DNA of 18,509 nucleotides from positions 1 to 18,509 of the forward strand of contig JAQGKJ010000083.1 of NCBI GenBank assembly GCA_028290165.1, written 5' to 3'. Positions 14,330 through 18,509 of this stretch are shown in pieces. The position numbers were made by a program, and so were the translations under genes. The stretch is from Bradyrhizobium sp. Lineage in GTDB: Bacteria; Pseudomonadota; Alphaproteobacteria; Rhizobiales; Xanthobacteraceae. The first letter of the stretch is position 1. Each line of letters begins with the position of its first letter. Under the pieces are notes generated by a model that searched no databases, had not been told where the DNA came from, and was given only the letters and a program-made list of their open reading frames with translations.

Positions 14330-14375
14330 TGCGACGCAACATATATGTTGCGATGCGATATCACGAATTAGTGAT
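14330..14375. promoter_or_regulatory. Paired palindromes upstream of the phasin gene, candidate PhaR operator
   Basis: CGCAACATATATGTTGCG (14335-14352) is a perfect 18-bp palindrome. It overlaps TGCGACGCAACA (14330-14341), which resembles the TGC...GCA dyad that I recall for the PHA regulator PhaR in Bradyrhizobium (TGCRNYGCASMA, 11 of 12 positions). A second dyad, ATCACGAATTAGTGAT (14360-14375), has a single mismatched pair. They lie about 90-130 bases before the phasin ATG. PhaR repression of phasin genes is established in several species; the site here is inferred. Confidence 0.5.
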
Positions 14376-14390
14376 CAGCTGCCGAATTGG

Positions 14391-14439
14391 GCGGTTCAGG
14401 CGCCCTCCAGCCCAACAATCAGGCTTGGGGCCGAACCGC
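14391..14439 (-). terminator. Weak hairpin at the end of the PHA operon
   Basis: GCGGTTC (14391-14397) and GAACCGC (14433-14439) are perfect inverted copies spanning the acetyltransferase stop codon, with an inner CCCAA/TTGGG pair. There is no T-run, so termination here is only a possibility. Confidence 0.25.
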
Positions 14440-15024
14440 GTCGGCTAACCCATAGGCCTCCATCTGGGCCCGGACCTGCGCCACATTATGCGCGAGGACG
14501 ACAATATCGTGCTTTTTGCCGGAGAGATCGCGGACATGGTCGTGCAGCAGCGCCTCGGCCTTGAATCCAAGGCCTTCGAAAATCGCGATCGCGCCGGTCT
14601 GATCGACTGTCATCTGAACGAGCAGCTTTTCCAGGCCGACGCTCAAAGCGAGGGCAAAGGTTTCCTGCGACAGCGCCCGGCCCACCCCCAGGCCGCGCAC
14701 ATCCGGCGAGATCACGTTACGGATTTCGCCGACATGCGGCGACCATGAGTGCGGATCGCGCACGATCGTGCCACATCCGACCACCCTGGCCGATTTCACC
14801 GCCAGGAGGCTTGTGATCGAACCGCGCTCGATCTCCTTGATCCAGGCGGCCAGTACCTTCGGCTCGCTGATGTTGCGCGGCAGGAACAAAAGATCGTGCA
14901 CCGGGAGCATTTGCGCGAATGCCAGAACCGCCGCCCCGTCGGCCGGTCCCATGATCCGAAATTCGATGTCGCCCGCCTCGGTAGCGACGTGGAGCGGATA
15001 GCTGCGGGTTTCGCTTGGGCTCAT
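14419..15024 (-). CDS. GNAT-family N-acetyltransferase coupled to phaC
   Basis: A 201-residue GNAT-fold protein. The acetyl-CoA-binding motif A is EIRNVISPDVRGLGVGRAL (100-118), with the pyrophosphate loop RGLGVG at 110-115, and AIAIFEGLGFKAEALLHDHVRDLSGKKHDIVVLAHN (146-180) forms the usual C-terminal half of the fold. Acetyl-CoA as donor is a family expectation; the acceptor is unknown. The start ATG (15022-15024) overlaps the phaC stop in an ATGA arrangement, so translation is probably coupled to the PHA synthase. That placement hints at a role in acyl-CoA or polymer metabolism, or in modifying a PHA protein, but this is inference only. Confidence 0.88.
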   Translation of the reverse strand: MSPSETRSYPLHVATEAGDIEFRIMGPADGAAVLAFAQMLPVHDLLFLPRNISEPKVLAAWIKEIERGSITSLLAVKSARVVGCGTIVRDPHSWSPHVGEIRNVISPDVRGLGVGRALSQETFALALSVGLEKLLVQMTVDQTGAIAIFEGLGFKAEALLHDHVRDLSGKKHDIVVLAHNVAQVRAQMEAYGLADAVRPQA

Positions 15025-16103
15025 ATCGATCTCTCACCTAACCATGCGTCGAGTTTCGGCCACAGCCGTTTTATCGCGTTGGCGCCGGCGACCAGGCTGA
15101 CATGGCCGCCCTTGAGAATGACCTCTTCCTTGTCGGCCGAGCCGATCTTCTGGATCAGCGGTTTCGCGGCGTCATAGGGCACGATGTGGTCGTGCTCGGC
15201 GACCGCATGCAGGATCGGCACCGTGATCCTGGAAATATCGACCGCATGGCCGCCGACCGACATCGTGTCGTTGTAGAGCTTGTTGTCCCACATCAGGTCC
15301 TTGGTGATGGTGCGGAAATATTCGCCGGCCAGCGGCAGCGTGTCGGTCGCCCAGCGATCGAACATGCGGTACGACTTGACGTATTCATCGTTCCAGATGT
15401 TTTCCCACAATTGCACCTGGCTCGCGGCGCGCGAGGCCGGCCGCAGCATCTCGAACGACGACAGGATCATCTCGGGAGGCACGTTGCCAACGCTGTCGAC
15501 CAGCCGGTCGACGTCAAAATAGCGCTTGTCCGAGAAATTCCTGAACAGCTTCATCTCGCGGAAATCGACCGGCGTCGTGAAGCAGATCAGGTTCTTCATC
15601 GGCCCGTCGGCGAAGATCGAGCCGTACAGCAGCGACAGCACGCCGCCGAAGCAATAGCCGATCACGGTGACGTCGGTCTCGCACGAATCTTGCTGCACGC
15701 GACGGACGCAATCCGGAATGAAGTCGAGGACATAATCCTCCATTGCCAGGCGTTTCTCTTCGGGTTTTGGTGCGGACCAGTCCAGCATGTAGACGTCGTA
15801 GCCGCGCTTCAAGAGAAACTCGATGAAACTCTGGCCCGGCACCATGTCGAGGATATAACCGCGGTTGGTGGTCGCCATCACGATCAGGATCGGCACGCGG
15901 TAGATCTCGTCCGACATCAGCCGGTAGTGATAGAGATTCATCGTGCCGCGGACATTCAGGATGTCCTTCGGTGTCGATCCCAGCGACGGGCCCGATGAAG
16001 CGATATATTCAACGCCCTTGATGCTGCGCTGGATCGCGCGTTGCACTTCGGATTGAATCCGGTCCGGGATCGACGCCAGGTCGAGGCCGGCGGCGGCGTT
16101 CAT
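15021..16103 (-). CDS. phaC: Class III/IV-type polyhydroxyalkanoate synthase PhaC
   Basis: A 360-residue alpha/beta-hydrolase-fold polymerase that joins (R)-3-hydroxyacyl-CoA units into polyester. The lipase-like box is VIGYCFGGVLSLLYG, with the nucleophile Cys151; VAEHDHIVP supplies Asp305 and KGGHVSL supplies His334. The order and spacing are close to those I recall for the Allochromatium class III enzyme (149/302/331). At about 360 residues it belongs with the two-subunit class III/IV synthases rather than the roughly 590-residue class I enzymes. VYMLDWSAPKPEEKRLAMEDYV (104-125) is also typical. ATG 16103 follows GGAGAG (16109-16114 on the complement) and overlaps the stop of the upstream small-subunit gene (ATGA). 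The frame stays open upstream to 16502, but that part merely shadows the small subunit. Confidence 0.93.
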   Translation of the reverse strand: MNAAAGLDLASIPDRIQSEVQRAIQRSIKGVEYIASSGPSLGSTPKDILNVRGTMNLYHYRLMSDEIYRVPILIVMATTNRGYILDMVPGQSFIEFLLKRGYDVYMLDWSAPKPEEKRLAMEDYVLDFIPDCVRRVQQDSCETDVTVIGYCFGGVLSLLYGSIFADGPMKNLICFTTPVDFREMKLFRNFSDKRYFDVDRLVDSVGNVPPEMILSSFEMLRPASRAASQVQLWENIWNDEYVKSYRMFDRWATDTLPLAGEYFRTITKDLMWDNKLYNDTMSVGGHAVDISRITVPILHAVAEHDHIVPYDAAKPLIQKIGSADKEEVILKGGHVSLVAGANAIKRLWPKLDAWLGERSI

Positions 16104-16486
16104 TTTGGCTCTCCGCCGGCAGACGGCGGACGTTTTGTTCGCGGCGGCTTTGGCGCAGCGGGATAGCCGCCTTGCGGCCCGCCCGGGATACCGTGGACAT
16201 GATGAAGCAGCGCCTTGATCTCGTTCTGCTGGCCTTCGATGGACTGCAGCCGCTCGGCCATGCTGACCATCTGCGCCCGGCTCGGCAGGTTCATGCCGAC
16301 CAGGTATTTCTCCATGAGATCGCCGAGCTGCTTTTGCGCGCCCGCCGAGACCCCGCCGACCTGGTTGACGACCCTGCTGAATTCCGGCGACTCCATGGCC
16401 TGGTTGGCGAAGGCGTTGAATCCCTTCTCCATCTCGCCGATCATAGTTTGCCACAGTGCGACCGGATCGTTGCTCTTGTTTGCCAT
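16100..16486 (-). CDS. Small PhaE/PhaR-like PHA synthase subunit
   Basis: A 128-residue protein, tentatively the activating partner of PhaC. DPVALWQTMIGEMEKGFNAFANQAMESPEFSRVVNQ (7-42) and LMEKYLVGMNLPSRAQMVSMAERLQSIEGQQNEIKALL (57-94) resemble the helical pattern of PhaE and PhaR synthase subunits, in which a conserved membrane-scaffold-like helix precedes a PS/PT-x-x-D/Q...LE coiled coil. The tail (101-128) is rich in Pro, Gly, Lys and Arg. It is much shorter than classical PhaE (over 300) and shorter than Bacillus PhaR (about 200). ATG 16486 has GGAGGA five bases upstream. Its TGA overlaps the phaC ATG. The resemblance is from reading the sequence; position and pattern support it, but the call is less firm than PhaC. 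Confidence 0.75.
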   Translation of the reverse strand: MANKSNDPVALWQTMIGEMEKGFNAFANQAMESPEFSRVVNQVGGVSAGAQKQLGDLMEKYLVGMNLPSRAQMVSMAERLQSIEGQQNEIKALLHHVHGIPGGPQGGYPAAPKPPRTKRPPSAGGEPK

Positions 16487-16528
16487 CGGCGTCCTCCGGC
16501 ATGATCGCGAATGTCTCGCTTGTTTCGC

Positions 16529-16560
16529 ATCATACCACACTGTTGCGCAGAGGCGGTCAA
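16529..16560 (-). promoter_or_regulatory. Candidate extended -10 promoter for the phaE-like/phaC operon
   Basis: On the minus strand TGGTATGAT gives an extended -10 (TATGAT at 16529-16534) about 43 bases before the start codon. The best -35-like hexamer, TTGACC (16555-16560), is 20 bases away, longer than ideal. The extended -10 may compensate. The same 172-base gap must also hold a promoter for the divergent hydrolase, which I could not identify. Confidence 0.35.
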
Positions 16561-16658
16561 CATCGCGGCGGTCGATTGTCCGGCCGTCACGCCTTCTGCA
16601 GCGCGAAAAACCATGTCATAGAGTCATCACCGCAATACCGGCCAGGGGAACAACCAAG

Positions 16659-17582
16659 GTGAATGCACTTGCCCATCAGCCGCCGCAAATCGCCCACGCC
16701 AACGGCATCGACCTCTGCTACGAGATCTTCGGCGACGCCGATGCGGAGCCAATGCTGCTGATCATGGGGTTGGGGACCCAGATGATCCATTGGGATGACG
16801 ATTTTTGCCGGCAGCTTGCCGCGCGCGGGTTTCGCGTGATCCGGTTCGATAATCGCGACATCGGCAAGTCCAGCAGGCTCTCTGGTGGCAAGCGCTTGAC
16901 CGCGCTCGAACTGCTCAAGCTGCGATTCCTGAAGATTCCCGTCGCCGCGCCCTATACGCTGCGGGACATGGCGGAAGACGTGATCGGGCTGATGGATGCG
17001 CTCCACATCACGTCGGCCCACGTGGTCGGTGCCTCCATGGGCGGCATGATCGCCCAGGAAATCGCGATCTCGTTTCCGCAGCGGGTACGCTCGCTAACCT
17101 CGATCATGTCGACGACGGGCAATCCAAAGGTGCCGCCGCCAACCCGCGAAGCCACGGCGATGCTGTTGGCGCCGCCGCCGAGCACCAAGGAAGAATACTT
17201 TGCCCGCTATGCGCAAACCTGGAAGATCCTTCGCGTCGGCAGTTTTCCGGAAGACGAGGCGCTCGATCGCGCGCGCGCCGAACGCACCTTTGAACGCGGC
17301 CTCAATCCGGCCGGCGCCGGAAGACAACTCCGCGCGATCCTGGCCTCCGGCAGCCGCAAGGAGCGGTTGCGTTCGGTGAAGGCGCCGACACTGGTGATTC
17401 ACGGCACCGTCGATCCGTTGGTGCGCCCCGAGGGCGGCAAGGACACCGCCGCCTCGATATCAGGCGCCAAACTGCTGATGATCGAAGGCATGGGCCACGC
17501 GCTGCCGATCCGGATGTGGCCTCAGATTGTTGACGCGATCGACAAACATGCACACGCGGCTTCAGCGAAAGCGATGCAATAG
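16659..17582 (+). CDS. Alpha/beta hydrolase
   Basis: A 307-residue hydrolase. MLLIMGLGTQMIHWDDDFCRQLAARGFRVIRFDNRDIGKSS (32-72) is the oxyanion loop and the conserved DNRDIGKS segment. VVGASMGGMIAQEIA (122-136) carries the nucleophile Ser126, LVIHGTVDPLVRPEGG (245-260) the acid Asp252, and IEGMGHALP (275-283) the catalytic His280. This is the common single-domain fold of esterases and peroxidase-like hydrolases, and the substrate is not readable. GTG 16659 is the only reasonable start, with GGGGA about nine bases upstream; the frame is open further up but only antisense to the PHA operon. It is divergent from that operon and is followed nine bases later by the GFA gene, so the two are probably co-transcribed. 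Confidence 0.88.
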   Translation: MNALAHQPPQIAHANGIDLCYEIFGDADAEPMLLIMGLGTQMIHWDDDFCRQLAARGFRVIRFDNRDIGKSSRLSGGKRLTALELLKLRFLKIPVAAPYTLRDMAEDVIGLMDALHITSAHVVGASMGGMIAQEIAISFPQRVRSLTSIMSTTGNPKVPPPTREATAMLLAPPPSTKEEYFARYAQTWKILRVGSFPEDEALDRARAERTFERGLNPAGAGRQLRAILASGSRKERLRSVKAPTLVIHGTVDPLVRPEGGKDTAASISGAKLLMIEGMGHALPIRMWPQIVDAIDKHAHAASAKAMQ

Positions 17583-17591
17583 GAGGATGCC

Positions 17592-17999
17592 ATGAAACTG
17601 GAAGGCGGATGTTATTGCGGAAGTGTGCGCTATGTCGCCGAAGGCGAGCCGATGATGAAGGCGCAATGCCATTGCCGCGAGTGCCAATATATCTCAGGCG
17701 GCTCTCCCAACATGTTCATGCTGATGCCGATCGGCGGCTTCAGCTATACCAAGGGAACACCCAAACAATTCACGCGCAGCGATCTGGAGGGCGCGGTGAC
17801 GCGCGATTTCTGCGCCGAGTGCGGTACACATCTGCTGACGCGGCGGCCCGGTCTGCCTGCGGCCATTCTGAAAATCGGCACGCTCGACGATCCCGCTTTG
17901 TACGGCAGCCCGCAAATGGCGATCTTCACGATCGACAAACAGGCGTTCCATGCAATTCCCGAGGGCTTGCCGAGTTTTGAGCGATTGCCGAAAAGGTAA
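17592..17999 (+). CDS. GFA-family zinc-binding protein
   Basis: A 135-residue member of the GFA (glutathione-dependent formaldehyde-activating, CENP-V/GFA) family. Zinc-ligand cysteines are in the expected places: GGCYCGSVRY (Cys7, Cys9), QCHCRECQ (Cys26, Cys28, Cys31) and FCAECGTHL (Cys74, Cys77). The family binds zinc and is often annotated as formaldehyde-related, but most members are uncharacterised; no formaldehyde-oxidation gene is adjacent, so that role should not be assumed. AGGAGG at 17581-17585 gives a strong ribosome site for ATG 17592. It follows the alpha/beta hydrolase by nine bases in a likely two-gene operon. Confidence 0.9.
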   Translation: MKLEGGCYCGSVRYVAEGEPMMKAQCHCRECQYISGGSPNMFMLMPIGGFSYTKGTPKQFTRSDLEGAVTRDFCAECGTHLLTRRPGLPAAILKIGTLDDPALYGSPQMAIFTIDKQAFHAIPEGLPSFERLPKR

Positions 18000-18008
18000 A
18001 GGCGCAAG

Positions 18009-18032
18009 AATTATATCGTCAATTATATCGTC
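18009..18032. repeat. Perfect 12-bp tandem duplication
   Basis: AATTATATCGTC occurs twice without a gap (18009-18020 and 18021-18032), starting ten bases after the GFA stop. The second copy runs into the left end of the palindromic repeat that follows. The duplicated unit does not recur at the right end of that repeat, so it is not a target-site duplication and looks like replication slippage. Confidence 0.85.
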
Positions 18033-18148
18033 GTCCCTGCGACAGCGGCGACCCATAACCACCGGCGTTTGTTGGAGCAGAAGCCGTTAGCCATCGTGCC
18101 AAAACGCGAGGCCGCGGCGTATGGGTTCCCCGCGTTCGCGGGGACGAC
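18030..18148. repeat. Palindromic intergenic repeat with about 28-bp inverted ends
   Basis: The left end (18030-18057, starting GTCGTCCCTGCG and ending ACCCATA) and the right end (18120-18148, starting TATGGGTTCCCCGCG and ending GGGGACGAC) are imperfect inverted copies. The right end also folds on itself: CCCCGCG-TT-CGCGGGG (18128-18143). From memory, GTCGTCCC...GGGACCCATA elements are dispersed in Bradyrhizobium genomes. Together with the tandem duplication it fills the 168-base gap between two convergent genes. Confidence 0.75.
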
Positions 18149-18167
18149 TCGTGGTTAGGTCCGTGCC

Positions 18168-18509
18168 TCACCCGCCCGCCCAGACATCGAGCACGTAGCG
18201 ATTCTTCGCGCCGAGGTCGTCGATCCAGCGCTGTCCCGCATCGGCGCCGGCGCCGCTGCGTTCGCGATAGATCGCAACCAGGGCTGCCTTGATGTCGGGC
18301 TCCATCTTGCCGCCGTCGCCGCAGACGTAAATGATCGCGCCGTTTTCGATCAGGCTCCAGATCCGGTCCTTTTGCGCCGCTACCAGGTTCTGCACATAGG
18401 TTTTTGGGCCCTCGCCACGCGAGAACGCGGTGTACAGTTCGGTGATGCCGTCGACGGCAAACGCTTTCAGCTCGCCAGCGTAGAGATAATCCTGGTCGGG
18501 GTGGCGGCA
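18168..18509 (-). CDS. C-terminus of a self-sufficient P450 / NADPH-P450 reductase (BM3-type), truncated by the window
   Basis: The frame is open from the window end (18509) to TGA at 18168-18170, giving the last 113 residues. CRHPDQDYLYAGEL (1-14), LYTAFSR (25-31), GPKTYVQNLV (34-43), IYVCGDGGKMEPDIKAAL (60-77) and NRYVLDVWAG (103-112) follow the NADPH-binding end of the diflavin reductase of P450 BM3, whose own C-terminus reads similarly (GRYAKDVWAG). This region contacts the NADPH adenine ribose phosphate and nicotinamide. A heme domain would lie beyond the window, so a stand-alone diflavin reductase (CysJ or CPR type) remains possible, though the BM3-like ending favours the fused P450. 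Confidence 0.87.
   Translation of the reverse strand, partial: CRHPDQDYLYAGELKAFAVDGITELYTAFSRGEGPKTYVQNLVAAQKDRIWSLIENGAIIYVCGDGGKMEPDIKAALVAIYRERSGAGADAGQRWIDDLGAKNRYVLDVWAGG

Noticed and set aside
16104..16502. N-terminal extension of phaC by 133 codons in the same open frame
   Set aside because: The extension is antiparallel to nothing but shadows the small-subunit gene in another frame, its composition (many Arg, Gly, Gln) is typical of an out-of-frame read in GC-rich DNA, and ATG 16103 has a good ribosome site and family-typical length.

Overview
The window reads as chromosomal DNA of a high-GC alphaproteobacterium of the Bradyrhizobium / Rhodopseudomonas type (Nitrobacteraceae). The grounds are the gene families present (phenylacetate catabolism, a small two-subunit polyhydroxyalkanoate synthase plus phasin, a hydrolase-OsmC fusion, a BM3-type P450 reductase tail) and several intergenic palindromic repeats of a kind I recall as dispersed in that group. 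The assignment is inference, since there is no rRNA or other marker gene. I saw no tRNA, insertion-sequence transposase, CRISPR array or phage gene.

Layout. 1-4046: the end of a sulfite-oxidase-like molybdoenzyme, an alpha/beta hydrolase-OsmC fusion and a three-histidine-box membrane desaturase on the plus strand, meeting a YeeE/YedE (TsuA-like) sulfur transporter on the minus strand. 4406-11143: the phenylacetate (paa) cluster. paaI-paaK run on the plus strand and converge on a minus-strand unit paaX, paaA, paaB, paaC, paaD, paaE. PaaK makes phenylacetyl-CoA, PaaABCE epoxidises its ring with PaaD as Fe-S maturation factor, PaaI is the protective thioesterase and PaaX the expected phenylacetyl-CoA-responsive repressor. 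The downstream genes (paaG, paaZ, paaJ, paaH, paaF) are not in the window. Two palindromic repeats sit inside the unit, between paaB and paaC and between paaD and paaE. 11207-13450: a lipase-like hydrolase just upstream of paaX, then a DUF445 membrane protein, both minus strand.

13498-16486: storage-polymer region. A nested palindromic repeat is followed by a phasin gene with a clear intrinsic terminator and palindromic upstream sites, then a minus-strand operon of a 128-residue PhaE/PhaR-like subunit, a 360-residue PhaC and a GNAT acetyltransferase, joined by two ATGA stop/start overlaps. 16659-17999: a second alpha/beta hydrolase and a GFA-family zinc protein in a plus-strand pair. 18009-18509: a short tandem duplication, another palindromic repeat, and the C-terminus of a self-sufficient P450 reductase on the minus strand.

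Most genes are ordinary members of known families. The less ordinary parts are the miniature PHA synthase operon with a coupled acetyltransferase, repeats inserted within the paa operon, the nested repeat before the phasin terminator, and candidate operators upstream of the phasin and paaA. Several start codons were placed downstream of the longest possible start, using Shine-Dalgarno spacing and family lengths.
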